From Zonotrichia leucophrys gambelii (Eukaryota > Chordata > Aves > Passeriformes > Passerellidae), in NCBI RefSeq assembly GCF_028769735.1, contig NC_088179.1, positions 5,216,001 through 5,280,000 on the forward strand: DNA of 64,000 bases, written 5' to 3'. Positions 24,276 to 36,240 of the stretch are shown here, one piece after another. Position 1 is the first letter of the stretch, and every line of letters starts with the position of its first letter. The position numbers and the translations under genes were made by a program. The notes under the pieces were generated by a model. That model had not been told where the DNA came from and searched no databases. It saw nothing but the letters and a program-made list of their open reading frames with translations.

Positions 24276-26187
24276 CAGACCTTCTGGCCTTGAGTTGTGC
24301 TATCAGAGATTTTTAACTTCACAAGCAAAAAGTGCAGCAAACCAAGCAGTCTGTAAATAGGATTGTGTTTTTTCTAGCAGGTTTTCTCTACTCTGAGGTT
24401 GCATCTTTGTTGTGAACATCAGTTTTACTCAACTGCCCGTTAGTATTAACAGCACCAGGAGGTCTGTGACCAAAGTAATGCCTTGTGGTGCTCTCAGAGT
24501 AGAAGATTTTGCTCCTATTTTCTGTATAAACTGATATCCAGGAGCAGTGCCTTGTGCCCTTTCTTAATTGCTCAAATAGTGAAAATCTCCCTTTGATAAT
24601 CACTGTGTATTTGAAGTAAATTCTGTTGTGTCCCCTAGGCTGTGCCCAAAGCAAACAGAGCCTGTGGTCAGGGCATTTTCCTCCTTGGTGGCTTCTCTGC
24701 CCAGTCCCACCTTTGCTTTGCTGGCTGTACTCTAATGCTGATCTGCTCTGATATTTAATCTGATTTCTGTTACTTAGACGTTTGCTGGAGCCTGTGATAG
24801 CAAAGTGTATTTATTTCTTTGGATCTCTCCAGGGAATGTGCATAATCCATTGTTATTCCTGCACTAATAGCTCCCAACCTCTGTGCCAGTGGTGTTCCCA
24901 CGGATGTCATCTTTAATGGAGCCAGGAGAATTTCTCATTTAGAATTAATTAGAATTACCTTTGGAGCAGGACTCCCAGGGAGCATTAGATGTGTAACTCC
25001 ACACCGACATCAGGACTTCCCTGTGGTAATTCTACCCCCAGTGATGGGAAGATTAACTCCACATTGGAACGTTGCCTCCTCCAGCCAATCCATCAGAGAG
25101 GGAGTTTATTTGAAGGAGGAAGAGGGAGACATGTCAGAACTTTTGTGGGAAGAGAGAGCTAGTGCCAGAGCACATCCTAAAAAGCGCTAGACAATGCCTA
25201 TGGATATAGAAAAGGGATAAGTTGGAGAGAAAAAGGGTTCCAGAGCCTCCAAAATAACCATTTAATGGCTTTTGCTGTGGGCTTGAGCACCACTCCTCAG
25301 GATTACAAATTCTCTGAAGGAATTCGGTTCAGGCAAAATTGTTTCGGTGAAATGCTGGTGTTCCATGAGTGTTTGGTATCTTGGAGGGATCAGAATCTAC
25401 AGCTGAGCATTTCTGCAGAGTTGGACCTTGGAAAGTCAAGTTGCCACCAGCTGAGCTGGCATCTCTGGTGGCTCTGAGGATTAGGGGGGGCAGGCTGTGG
25501 GCCTAATGAGCACAAACTGCATCCCCCTCCTCCCCATGTCCAACAGTGCTCCATAAACCTCAGCTTCCATAACCACCAGATTTCCACAACCATCACCTCT
25601 CCACCACCACATGGAGCCAAATCCCCAGCACAGTCCAGGAGATCCTGGGGAAGGTCAACACCTGGCAGGTGGTTGGAGGGGACAACCACCACACAGAGGG
25701 TGGGAAGCGCTGCCAGCCACCAGCAGCTCAGGCTGGATTTTGGCCACTTGGCATAAACCCCTGTGGGATGTCAGTACTGATCCTCCCTTTTGTTCCAGCA
25801 AAGAACTCATTTTAAGGACTTGTTTTTAAAGGAGAAGAATTTCTTTTGCAGAGGTAGATCCTGTTCTGTTTTAAAAACATCGATACTCTTTTCCATGGTT
25901 TGTATCTCATAGTATAAACTAAGATTTCTTGCCTTTTTTTTTTTGCCTGCTGGATTTATTTTTTGCTTAATTGTTTTATTGGTTGTTGTTTTCTTTTTTC
26001 TTTTTTTTTTTTACGTGAATATTAAAAAAGATAAAATCTTAAAGACCAGAATCACAGTTTCCAGTTGTTCTCTTCTTGTCAAAATCATCAGCTCCAATCT
26101 TTTTGCTCAGCCAAAGCCCCCAACTTGTGTTGTCCATGTTCTTGAGAGGAGTATGGACACAGATGGGTGGTTGAGGGAAAAAATAAA
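24276..26187 (+). other. CLDN18: CLDN18 3' untranslated region
   Basis: About 1.9 kb of non-coding sequence follows the stop codon. I see no earlier AATAAA in this interval. It contains T-rich runs near 25937-25944 and 25999-26012. No CR1 or LTR is recognisable in it, which fits a transcribed UTR. The 3' limit depends on the poly(A) signal listed separately. Confidence 0.6.
26182..26187 (+). terminator. CLDN18: CLDN18 candidate poly(A) signal AATAAA
   Basis: An AATAAA hexamer is followed by a GT/T-rich stretch (GAGGTGTTTTATTTCC) within 30 bp. It is the first canonical signal after the stop codon. Confidence 0.55.
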
Positions 26188-26199
26188 AGATTGAGGTGT

Positions 26200-27030
26200 T
26201 TTATTTCCTTATAAAAGTCACACAATGAGAGAAAATATCAGACAATCAGATTAATAACTATTGGGGGACCCCAGATCAGTGATGTGATGAAGTCAGAGAT
26301 CCTTGGTGGGACCCTGAGCTTGCTGACGAGTAGAGTGCAGCAAGTTTCAGGGTAGAGATTAAACACTTCTGAACACTTCATTGTTCTTAGGAGGGCAGAA
26401 AAATGGTGGGTATGTTCTCAGGCTCCACTGGAAAGGGGCTGAAAAGCCCAGGAATGTTTAATTTAGATAGGAAACATATAAGTAGTGCTGAGGGAAAGGT
26501 ACACAGAGGAATGTGAAAAGCAGGAAAACACCCAGAAAAATTCAAAATGCAGGTTTACGGCTGAGTTAGAACTAAAAAAAAAATCCCAAGGAAACAGCTT
26601 TGAAAGTTACATTTTATTTTTCTGCTACACAAATGATGTGACAAAGTCCCCGAGCCGGCTATCTCTCGGTCACACTTTGATGTGTGAAGGCGTGTAGATG
26701 ACAAGATTAGGGCCAGGAGCCTTATGGGGAGCTGAGAGAGAGCTGTATCCAGGAATTCCTGCCCTCGCTGGGCTCCTAATCTTCCAGCATCAGTTTTCAT
26801 TTCCTTGCCTGGGCCGAAAACTCGCAGGATGAAATATTTTAATGCAGTGAACTCCGCTGGAATAAAATCCCATTCCCCAGCAGAGAATCATTTATTTATG
26901 AGCCTGGTTGTGGCGTAGCTACACTTGGTGTTACAGCTGCTCCTGTGTTTGTGGCCGTAAGGGACCTTATCTTGTTCTCAGCACCACGGAGGGTGGTGAA
27001 CATCATTGTTGGGAATGACAGCACTGGGAG
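26200..27030. other. Intergenic sequence after CLDN18, possible regulatory block at 26600-26960
   Basis: No gene seen. From 26600 to 26960 the sequence is complex, repeat-free and dense in short motifs such as TTATTTATGAGCC and ATGATGTGACAA. It may be a conserved non-coding element; conservation cannot be tested here. Confidence 0.3.
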
Positions 27031-27039
27031 AATCCGCAT

Positions 27040-27540
27040 CCACAGCCATGGAACTGCAGCTCCTGCTGCGGGGAGAACTCGGGGTTTGGACATGGAGAGT
27101 CCAGAGGAGGCACCAGGGTGAGCAGAGGGATGGAGCAGCTCTGCTGGGAGGAAAGGCTGCACAGCTGGGACTGTTCACCTGGAGGAGAGACCAGGGATGA
27201 CCTCACTGTGGCCTTCCAGCGCCTGAAGGAGCCAACAGGAAACGTGGAGAGAGAATATTTGCCATGGACAGTGAGATGGAGTGAGAGGACAAGGCTTCAA
27301 ACTGAAAGAGGGGAGATTTAGGTTGGATATACAGAAGAAATCCTTCCCTGTGAGGGTGGGCAGGCCCTGGCACAGGGTGCCCAGAGAAGCTGTGGCTGCC
27401 CCATCCCTGGAAATGCCCAAGGCCAGGTTGGACAGGGCTTGGAGCACCCTGGACAGTGGAAAGTGTCCCTGCCCATGGCAGGGGGTGGAACCAGATGAAC
27501 CTTAAGGTCCCTTCCAACCATTCTGTGATTCTATGATTCC
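27040..27540 (+). mobile_element. CR1 LINE 3' fragment, about 500 bp
   Basis: One of the longest CR1 copies in the window. It has GTCCAGAGGAGGCACCAGG, GATGGAGCAGCTCTGCTGGG, TGGCCTTCCAGCGCCTGAAG, GGATATACAGAAGAAATCC, CCAGGTTGGACAGGGCTTGG and the tail ATTCTGTGATTCTATGATTC. Confidence 0.92.
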
Positions 27541-28430
27541 TTGTCTTGGACACAGACTCAAATATTCCCTTTTCAGCTGGGCTGATGTCTCCTCGGAGCC
27601 CTGAAAGCAAAATTATCTCCTTGGGAAATCTCTGTGTCTTTACTGAGGCCAAAGTTCCCTTTTCCAAGCTTTCCTCTGCAGCCCAGAAGGCTAAAAAACC
27701 ATAATTGTGATACCCTAATTATTTTTTGGACTTAGAGACCCAGAAGCACCCTGAGGATGACCCAGTGTCTTGGTGACAGGTCATTGTGTCCCAGTGCTGT
27801 CATGTGAAGGACACAAACCCCTGAGCCACACCCAGGCTCCCAGGGCAAAGGGAAGGGGGGCACTTGCCCAGGTGCTGCCTGGGGACCATCCTCTGGCCAC
27901 CAACCCCAAACACAGCCTCTTCTCCCCACGCCATGCATTGCAGGGAGACCCTTCACCCTCAGGGAAGTGTGTTTGGGCTCTGAGATCCATCACTGGGGCT
28001 GGAGCTGCTGGGAGGAGCAGCACATGTGGAGCACATAGGGCTGGACCAAATCCCTCCTGCCTGGCTGTGGGCTGGGAGGAGCAGTTCCATATTTGCTGGG
28101 CTGAACTGGGCTTGCTGGTTTGACCAATTGCACAGCAGAAGGGAGGTTTGGGCCTCTGCAGTTGCTTGGCTGAGTAAAGCCTGGAAAAAAACAGGTCCCA
28201 GAGGCTGCAGAACACATGGCCCTGTGAGTAAATCCATGAGTAAATCCAGCGTTTCCAGCTGCTGTTCCTGGTGAGGGAGGGAATAGAACCCTCTCCCACC
28301 TTCTATTTTCCTTTATTGACCATAAACTGCAAGGGATGAGTTTGCTAGCATTTGTAAAACCAAGGGAGACGAGTCAGGGAACTCATGGACATTTGTTGGG
28401 GCTTTGTTTCCATAAATTTTGTCATCCTGT
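27541..28430. other. Intergenic stretch, nothing recognised
   Basis: Non-coding sequence with several chance frames on both strands and no domain, repeat family or splice structure that I can support. Confidence 0.4.
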
Positions 28431-28770
28431 GAAAAATGCATTTCCCGTTCAGACGAGCTAATTAAATCTAGGCTTGTCTAATAAAGCTGAGCCTGCAAAG
28501 GCTGGGTGCATTATCTGACAGCTCTGAACAGGCTCTTTCCAAGCCCCTGCAACATCTGGAGTGTGTGAGAGCACGCTGAATTTGCATGGAGCTTGACCAA
28601 GGGACAAACTGGAGCTACAAATTGGACTAGGAGATAAGAACTCTCCTGAAATCTATATGCAATTAAAAGCCCAATCGTCCTCCCTATAGTGACAAGGTTA
28701 TTGCTTTTATAGAGTTGAACAGAGATGAATGAGTCTATGGATTAATGGCACTAAGATTTATGACACTGTG
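28430..28770. promoter_or_regulatory. Candidate conserved regulatory element
   Basis: AT-rich but complex, repeat-free block. It has an exact POU octamer ATTTGCAT (28580-28587), a homeodomain TAATTA (28459-28464) and several GATA motifs (TTATCT, AGATAAG). It resembles vertebrate developmental enhancers in composition. Inference only. Confidence 0.25.
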
Positions 28771-29440
28771 CTTGCCCCAAATATTATGGGAGAATAGCTC
28801 TCTGGGTGAGATATTCCAGCTGAATAAATTTGATAGGATTTTTATTTTCCTTTATTATTTTTTTTTTCAGCTTTGGGAGAGCTGTGCTGCATTCAGAGTT
28901 TGTTAGTGCTGTGGGTTGAATTTTTACTGATACTCCCTTGTATATTGATGATTTATAAAAGTATTGCCATTAAGAAAAGCCCATCAAGAAAAAGTCAATG
29001 GGAAAAACAAAACCTACCAACCCACACTGATTTGTGTGATTTCTCCTTCATTTAGTTGGCCAGATCTTTATCTTGCTGGGTCTGGGCTTTGTTTTACTGT
29101 TCCCAGAGACTCCAGAGAGGATAAAGCCGAAGGAGTCACTTCTGGCAGGAGAAATGAGGTGGCAGCAATTGGTGGAGACCATGGAAACCCCTCTGTATTG
29201 TGCTGAGTCAAACACTGACAAAATTACGAGGAGGAAAATAAAAACCTGTGGGATTTTAAGGGGAACAGTTTGGAAGGGATGGAGTTACACACCCAGGGCA
29301 GGGCAGAGGGGTGAAGACTGAGGGAAAACCATGCCCAGGGAAAACCAGGGGTGTGGGACAGGCCCTGCTCCTTCAGATCCCAGCAGGATGCAAGGATTGC
29401 ATCGTCCATCACTTAACAAAACTTTGGGAGCTGTTTTAAG

Positions 29441-29550
29441 CCAGGTTGGAGAGGGCTTGGAGCAAGTTTGGAGGAAGATGTTCCTGGTGGTGGAACAAGA
29501 TGGGCTTTAAGGTCCCTGCCAACCCAAACCACCCTGGGATTTTTGAACTT
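29441..29550 (+). mobile_element. CR1 LINE 3' tip
   Basis: GCCAGGTTGGAGAGGGCTTG, GGGCTTTAAGGTCCCTGCC and CAACCCAAACCACCCTGGG. Confidence 0.8.
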
Positions 29551-29833
29551 TGAGGCAAAGCCTCTGGGGTTTGAGCAGCAAGGACAGGGATTTCCCTGTC
29601 AGATTTCATTGGGATTTCCCAGATTTCAGTGGGAAACAGTGTTTTCCAGCCTATAGGCTGAGCCTGACCCACCACCCTGCACCACCTGGGCTGGCAGGGC
29701 ACAGCAACAGCATGGATTTGATCCCAACTTCCCATGGAACACGCTGGCTCAAGATGCCCAGTGTGGAACAAATGCCCTTTTTGGCTCTTTTCCCACATCT
29801 CAGCTCCCTCACTGGTCAGAGGATGAGTGCCAC

Positions 29834-30241
29834 TGTTGTATTAGCGGGGTGCCCAGACAAAGGAAGGAATGATGAATTTGACTCCATTTTCTTAGAAGGG
29901 TAATTTATTATTTTAAGATACTATATTATAGAAAAGAATACTATACTAAAGAATAGAGAAAGGATACTTACAGAAGGCTAAAAAATAATAATGAAAACTT
30001 GTGACTCTTTCCAGAGCCATGACATAGCTTGGCCCCAATTGGTCATTAAGTTAAAACAATTCACATGAAACCAATGAAACACCCACCTGTTGGTAAACAA
30101 TCTCCAAACACATTCCAAAGCAGCAAAACACAGGAGAAGCAAATCAGATAATTATTGTTTTCCTTTTTCTCTGAGGCTTCTCAGCTTTCCAGGAGAAAAA
30201 TCCTGAGCAAAAGGATTTTTCCAGAAAATACAGCAGTGACA
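29834..30241 (-). mobile_element. Solo LTR, family 2 (ERV, 408 bp)
   Basis: Bounded by TG at 29834 and CA-type end at 30241, and flanked by an exact 6-bp target-site duplication TGCCAC (29828-29833 and 30242-30247). Minus-strand landmarks are TATTTTCTGGAAAAATCC near the 5' end, an AATAAA and CATGGAGTCA-like sequence near the 3' end. No internal retroviral sequence adjoins it. A 6-bp duplication suits a class II (ERVK-like) element. Confidence 0.88.
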
Positions 30242-30249
30242 TGCCACCC

Positions 30250-32110
30250 TCCTCTTGGCACAAGGCTCTCAGCTATTTCTGAAATTTCCCAAACTTAGAG
30301 AAGTTTCCCCCCACTTTTCCACCAGCATTGGGACTTGGTGTTTGAAGCTCACCAAAAGCACCTCAGGCAGGGAAACTGCTGGGAAATCCAACAGAAAAGT
30401 GATTTTTGCACTTGCTGGCAGCTGAATGAGCAGGCACCTGCCTTGGCACCAGCTTTGCCACGTCGACAGGGCAGAGCAGCTCCTGCTTTCTGCACTTTTC
30501 CTTCCCCTGTTTGCTCTTTGGGGCAGGAATTTGTTCTCCCATTAGTTTTGGATGGTGCCAGCACCGGTGCCCAGCCAGGGTTTCCTGTCAGCCCCTCCAT
30601 GGAACAAATTCTCACTGCCACCTGGAACTTTTTACAGGTAAAAAGGGGTTTTCTGCCTATTTCTGAACAGTTATGCTCAAAACTTTCTTTTTTCTTTTTC
30701 CAGAGGAATTAAATTTGTTCCCCTTGTTCTGCTCAGCCCCACTTGGGTGTGTCCTGCTTCCTAATGTTAAAAGCCACCTGGAAATGTGGGAAATAAGGAA
30801 GGGTAAGAGTCTGAACCAGAAGTTTTCCAACCCACTCTTTTCCAGTGGATTGGAAAAGATAAGAGGAATTGAGTGCCAGTTTTCCTGTTAGATCTTTCCA
30901 AATTTCATACTTTGCAGAGACCAAGTTCATAAATGCACTGCTAGAAATGTCCTGAATACAGATAGAATTAGGAGAATTACTTAATTGACACAGATGAGCT
31001 CTGGAAGGGGTCAAGCTGACATTGTCATGTCCACAGTGCAAAGAGTCATCCTTGGGGTTGGATTTCCCACTGATTCCAGAAGGAAAGGAGGGAGGGCATA
31101 GCAGCTGGGGCTGGGTTTTCTATCCAAGTGGATTCAGGCCAGATTCCTCCTGGAGCAGAAAGTTAGGCTTTTTCCATCACCTTCTGCAGCTTGGGCAGAG
31201 AGGAGAGTGAGGAATAAGGAGAAAGAGGAAAATGAGGAGAAGGAAAACTGCTAAAGCATCAAGAATCCACACATGTGTGTGTCCAGTGTGGAGAGCTGCC
31301 CCCAGCCTGTGGGATGTCACATCCCACGGGAATTGGGTCGTGCCACTGCCCTAAGGATGCCCAGGGAGAGCTGCTGAGGCTCCTGGCACTCTCAGCCCCT
31401 GGTACTGCTCATTGTTATTGTGTGATGAAGGGAGAGGAGAAATCACACCTGGGAAATGTCATTTATCCTCCTCGGTGGCTGACCAGGCGGGTCCCAACCC
31501 TCGAGAGAGCCTCAGCGCTGGGGTATTCCCAAAAGGAGAACCCAGAGCAGCCCTGGGGGGATGCAGAGCGGCTGCTGCTCGTTCCTGGTGCTGTGGCACC
31601 ATCCAGTGGCTGCTGGCAGAGCGCTGCCACCTCCCTGTCCCCACCGTGTGTCCCCTGCCCGGCATCACTGATCCACAGGGAAGGGCTCCAGGTCACTGCT
31701 GACAGACATGGAGAGGCAGATTTGCTGGAGAGATCCTAAAAAGCAATTCCAAAAATCAGAGCCAAGAGGGGCAAACACCCTTGTTGCATCAGGACACCAC
31801 ACAGAGATCATTCATCAACTTCTGTGGCTTGAAAGTTGTCCCCCAAATCCTCATTTTAAATTTATTTTGAATTTGCTGATGAATTTATTTCTATTTTTTC
31901 CTGTAATTTCAGGCTTGTAATTTCATTTTTATTGAAATAAGGAAAAATAAATCTTCCCATTGTTTGTGCCAGGCCTTCCTTGGGGAAAATCTTTGTAAAT
32001 TTTTTTTTCTGTGCAAGAAGCAATTTAATTCTGACACTGCTACCACCGTAATTACACCAGTTTTCAGATTCTGTGCTGCTTTAGTGTGCAGTTCTCAGCT
32101 TCATATGAGG
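30250..32110. other. Intergenic stretch, nothing recognised
   Basis: Non-coding. Chance frames occur at 30335-30712 (plus) and 31275-31739 (plus) without any protein family. No repeat recognised. Confidence 0.4.
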
Positions 32111-32113
32111 GGA

Positions 32114-32500
32114 TGGTGAGCTCCCTTCACAGAGCAGGGAGACAAAACAATTCCTTCTCTAGCTGGGGACCAAGGACAAATGATCCAAACCTCAGGCCCA
32201 AGAGCACAAACACCGTGGGCTGGAGAGAGAAATACAAGCAGGGTGGGACTGCATAACCTAAAGTTGTGATTGGACAATTAACTGCAATATGCAAATGGAG
32301 CAGAACTTATTAAAGTGAGAGACCCCATGACTGGTGGGGAATTTTGTGGCCATTTTGGTTCATCTTGTGTGTAGCCCTGGCTGGGCTCTTGTGCTGCCCA
32401 AGGTGAATCCATTGAGGAGATCCATTTAATAAATCCCTGCTTTATTATTTAGCTCAGTCCAGCCTCTGTTCTAGGGCAGCCTACACAAGGCATCCCCTCA
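32114..32500 (+). mobile_element. LTR-like element, third family, edges approximate
   Basis: Contains an LTR-style polyadenylation region: AATAAA at 32428-32433, then CCTGCTTTATTATTTAGCTC and GGCAGCCTACACAAGGC. The interior TATGCAAATGGAGCAGAAC and GTGAGAGACCCCATGACTGG look like a known avian ERV LTR. No clear target-site duplication, so the ends are estimates. Confidence 0.5.
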
Positions 32501-33017
32501 GGTGGAGGAGAGCAGGGAATTTGTGCTCCTTGGGCTGCTGCTGATGCCTCACAGAGCCTGGAGTCTCCTGCAGGTCCAAGTGGGAGTTCTCTTCACAACC
32601 TAGGCAGATGAGCCTGGCATTGTCATCCCCCAGGACAATGCACAGGCCCTCAGCAGCACCACCCATCTCTCAGAGCATCCTTCGAGCTCCAAGGCCTGTC
32701 CAAATCCCAGGGAAGATCCCTGGCACCCATCATTTCCCAAGATACAGCCCATGATTGCTTTAGGGAAGGACTGCTGAAGAGTGGGTTTTGGAATTTTCAG
32801 GCTATGGGGTATGTGCAGCATTTTCTCTCGGGAATTAGTTACAGCTCCAGGGGTTTTTATGACCAGGAATGTCCTGGGGATGTAAAATATGAGAAGTGAA
32901 GGGGGGGTGTGGGTCTGGCTTTGGGCACCTCTGCTGCCTCCCACACCCCCTCAGCATTCCCAAATAACGTTCCAGGGAAAGGGGGACATGCCATGCAGTG
33001 AAACAAACCCAGGAATG

Positions 33018-33418
33018 TGTCACGGACATATTTTATGAAAAATCCTTTTGCTAGGAGTTTTTCTCCTGAGAAGCTGAGAGGCCTCAGAAACGAAATGCAA
33101 ACAATGATTATCTGCTGCTGTGGAATGCAACAGGTGCATCTGTGATTGGTCTCATGTTGGTTGTTTCTAATTAATGGCCAATCACAGTCCAGCTTGGACT
33201 GTCTGAGAGTCACGAGCTTTTGTTATTAATTCTATTCCTTTCTTTTCCTTTGCTAGCCTTCTGATGAAATACTTTCCTCTATTCTTTTAGTATAGTTTTA
33301 ATATATAATTTTCTTTTAACATAATATATATCATAAAATAATAAATCAGCCTTCTGAAACATGGAGTCAAGATTCTCATATCTTCCCTCATCCTGGGACC
33401 CCTGCGAACACCACTACA
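33018..33418 (+). mobile_element. Solo LTR, family 1 (ERV, 401 bp)
   Basis: Begins TGTCACGGACAT and ends CACTACA. The 6-bp flanks GGAATG (33012-33017) and GGAATT (33419-33424) differ at one base. Contains GGCCAATCACAG with a CCAAT box and an AATAAA at 33340-33345. No internal coding region adjoins. Confidence 0.87.
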
Positions 33419-33424
33419 GGAATT

Positions 33425-33724
33425 CTCCTTAAAAACATCTCCAGGAAACATTCAAGGGGGAAATCATGGAGTCACTGCTTTTTTCCTGGTGCTTTTGGAG
33501 CAGAGGCGCTGCCCTGCTGTGGAGCAGGGGCGGATGGAGCATCCCGGGCTGCCCGTGTCCCTGCAGGGGCTCTGCTCGGTGCTAGGTGGTGGTGTTGCAT
33601 TGCCGGCAGCTCGGGGATGCTCGCAGGAACAGCTGCTCGATGTTCTTGGCATGGAGAGAGCTCGGACGGTGAATGTCCCCTTCAAATCCCCGTGCCTCCA
33701 CACCCTCAGGGAGGAGCCGTGGAT
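33425..33724. other. GC-rich non-coding block between LTR and CR1
   Basis: An 80-codon plus-strand frame runs through 33489-33731, but it starts at GTG, has no recognised domain and leads into a CR1. I do not call it a gene. Confidence 0.35.
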
Positions 33725-33985
33725 AATTTAGCCCAGGAAAGGCTGCTGGGGAGGCAGAGCAGGAGCAGGGAGGTCATTCTGCCCCTGTACTGGGCACTGC
33801 TGAGGGCACACCCTGAATGCTGTGTCCAGTGCTGGCCTCCCAGTTTGGGAAGGATATTGGGACACTCGAGTGTGTCCAGAGGAGGCAACGAGGCTGGAGA
33901 AGGACTGGGAACATAACTCCTGTGAGGAACGACTGAGGGAACTGGGGGTGTTTAGCCTGGAGAAGAGGAAGTGCTGGTGATGGAG
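33725..33985 (+). mobile_element. CR1 LINE internal 3' fragment
   Basis: Has TGTCCAGTGCTGGCCTCCCA, TGTCCAGAGGAGGCAACGAG and TTTAGCCTGGAGAAGAGGAA, the region upstream of the usual CR1 tail. The 3' end is missing. Confidence 0.85.
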
Positions 33986-34159
33986 CTGGCCAGCCAAGGG
34001 CACCAGGAGATTCATCCCCCCTGTGTCCCCAGCAGCTCTGCCCAGCACGACCCCATCCCCATTCACAACACCCCCAGCCCAAAGCCAGCTTCATCCTGGT
34101 GCTCTGGGGACAGGGATGGTCCCAGCTCTGGCCCCACGCCTTAGAGAACAACCTCTGAC

Positions 34160-34556
34160 TGTCACCATCATATTTTCTGAAATATCTCTTTGCCCAGGAT
34201 TCTTCTCCTGGAAAGCTGAAAAGCCTCAGAGGAAAAGGAAAACAATATTATCTCATTTGCCTCTCCTGTGTTTTGCTGCTTTGGAATGTGGTTGGAGATT
34301 GTTTATCCAACATGTGAATTGGATTTTCACTTAATAACCAATCAGTGCCAAGCTGTGTTGGACTCTGGAGAGAGAGTCACGAGTTCTCATTAATATCGTT
34401 TAGTCTTCTGTAACTATACTTTCTGTATTCTTTAGCATAGTTTAGTTTAGTATTCTTTAATATAATATAGATCATAAAATAATAAATTAGCCTTCTGAGA
34501 ACATGGAGTCAGATTCATCATTCCTCCTTTCGATGGGGGTCTCAGAAAATACCCCA
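34160..34556 (+). mobile_element. Solo LTR, family 2 (ERV, 397 bp)
   Basis: Begins TGTCACCATCATATTTTC and ends TACCCCA, with an exact 6-bp target-site duplication TCTGAC at 34154-34159 and 34557-34562. Contains ATAACCAATCAGTGCC and AATAATAAATTAGCC. Solo, without internal sequence. Confidence 0.92.
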
Positions 34557-34564
34557 TCTGACCT

Positions 34565-35915
34565 CAAGGCCACTGGATGGAGGATGTCAAAGGGGTCACA
34601 ATGCCCCCTTGGGTATTTGCCAACAGCCAGCCCTGGTTTAGGACTGGTTTTATTTTATTTCCTGCCTGCATTAGGGAGCAGAAATCCCCCTTTTCCTTTC
34701 CCTGGACTGCAGTTAGGGATCCACAGCAGGCCCTGTTTGTATGCAGATAACCATTGGCATAGCTTGAAGGAGGTCCCCTTTCCCTGAAACTTGCTGGAAA
34801 TCTCATGGAAATGTCATTCCTCTGGGATCTGGCTGCAATGCCAAGGGACAGTTTTGGTTTGTGAGCTGTGATGGCAGTGGGAGGACTGGAAGTGTCCAGT
34901 CCATGGCTCACGTGAGGGGAAGCATAGGCAGCTCCTTGTGGGAACTCCATGGCTGTTAGAGAGGGGCACAGAGAAGAGACTGTGCTCTGAAGGGATGGAA
35001 GTTATGAAAAACGTGTCCACATCCAAATTGATTCATTTCAAAATGAGATCATTACCTTCAGCTTTGTTTGCTGAGAGCAGTTGGATCTGTACAGAAACAG
35101 ACTGGGCATCACAGATAATTTTTTTGTTATTTTGGGCATTTTTTCCTCTCTCTGCAGAATATTACTGTGAAATGCATTCAAAAGCAGAGCAGAAAAGAGC
35201 AGATTGGGCACCGATATTCCCCAAGAGCTGTGTCCCTTCAGCTGGCCATACCTGAGAGGGGCCAGCTCAGAGCTTTTCCTTCCCACAACATAATGCCCTG
35301 GCCACCAGGTGCCATCCTGTCACACCCCACATGTCACTCAGACCTGATGAAAAGGAAAAGATGCTCTCAACTGGAATTCAAAGAGCTGCTCTGATGGATG
35401 ACACCCCGGTGGGTGACTCCTGCTGACATATTCATGTGATACTTTGTGTTTAATGAGTGCCAAATAGATTAAAACATCACTGGATGGGCTTGAAATGGGG
35501 CTTGAAATTAGGCTTAGTCTGAGCTCAGCAAATATTTTAAGGCTGCTTAGATTTAAACATCTGCTTAAATGTTCTTAATGAGCCAAGGACTCTTTTTTAT
35601 TTTTTCCTCGAATATTATTATTTCACTTGTTTTCTTTTCCTGGGGTGTTCGTGGCCTAGGGCTGCTGCCCAGGATGGGAGCTGAGACAAATATGGAATGA
35701 GATGGTGGGAATGTGGCAAAGTGGGCTTGCAGCCACCTTTCTCCTCACCAGCCAGGAAAGCTCTCTGGATTTTTATTCATCACTGGGGTGTCTTCCAAAG
35801 GGCAGAAGATGTGCCACCAGGTACAGAGTCTGCTGGTGACAATTTTGGGTTTTCTCATAGGCCATGATAGGACACAACTTCAGTCATTTCTGGTGTTATT
35901 TCCCTTGATAATTTA
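34565..35915. other. Intergenic stretch, nothing recognised
   Basis: No gene, repeat family or splice structure supported. Confidence 0.4.
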
Positions 35916-35917
35916 AT

Positions 35918-36033
35918 CATGGAATCCCAGATTGGTTTGGGTTGAAGAGGACCTTGAAGCCCATCCCCTTCCACCCCCTGCCATGGGCAGGGACGCCTCC
36001 CGCTCTCCCAGGGTTCTCCAAGCCCTGTCCAAC
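35918..36033 (-). mobile_element. CR1 LINE 3' fragment, head-to-head with the next
   Basis: AATCATGGAATCCCAGATTG, GGTTTGGGTTGAAGAGGACC and CCTGCCATGGGCAGGGACG. Confidence 0.85.
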
Positions 36034-36087
36034 CTTGTGGGTTTCTTATGGCCATGGGCACGCTCTCATCCATGCTCAGAGAGTAGA

Positions 36088-36240
36088 TTTAGATGGAATG
36101 TTGGGAAGGAATTGTTCCCTGTGAGGGAGGTGAGGTCCTGATTGCCCAGAGAAGCTGTGGCTGCCCCTGGATTCCTGGGAGTGTTCCAGGCCAGTTGGAT
36201 GGGGCTTGGAGCAACCTGGGATAGCGGAAGGTATCCTGAG
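36088..36240 (+). mobile_element. CR1 LINE fragment, 3' tail missing
   Basis: GGAAGGAATTGTTCCCTGTG, GAAGCTGTGGCTGCCCCTGG and GGGGCTTGGAGCAACCTGGG. It stops before the usual tail. Confidence 0.8.

Larger units (their letters stand above)
8715..26187 (+). other. CLDN18: CLDN18 gene span (ATG of stomach-type exon to poly(A) signal)
   Basis: The gene has two alternative first exons and four common exons. The stomach-type transcript joins 8715-8934, 21031-21195, 22678-22783, 23163-23273 and 24098-24275. The lung-type transcript replaces the first block with 16952-17171. Both first exons are 220 nt of coding sequence and end after the first base of a codon, so each gives 780 nt, 259 codons plus stop. 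All introns are GT-AG. Intron sizes are about 12.1 kb (stomach-type) or 3.9 kb (lung-type) for intron 1, then 1482, 379 and 824 bp. Transcription starts are not determined; the 3' end is placed by an AATAAA at 26182. Mouse and human claudin-18 are known to use two promoters in the same way. Confidence 0.93.

Noticed and set aside
33489..33731. GC-rich 80-codon frame, possible exon
   Set aside because: Starts at GTG, lacks splice support and a known domain, and leads into a CR1.
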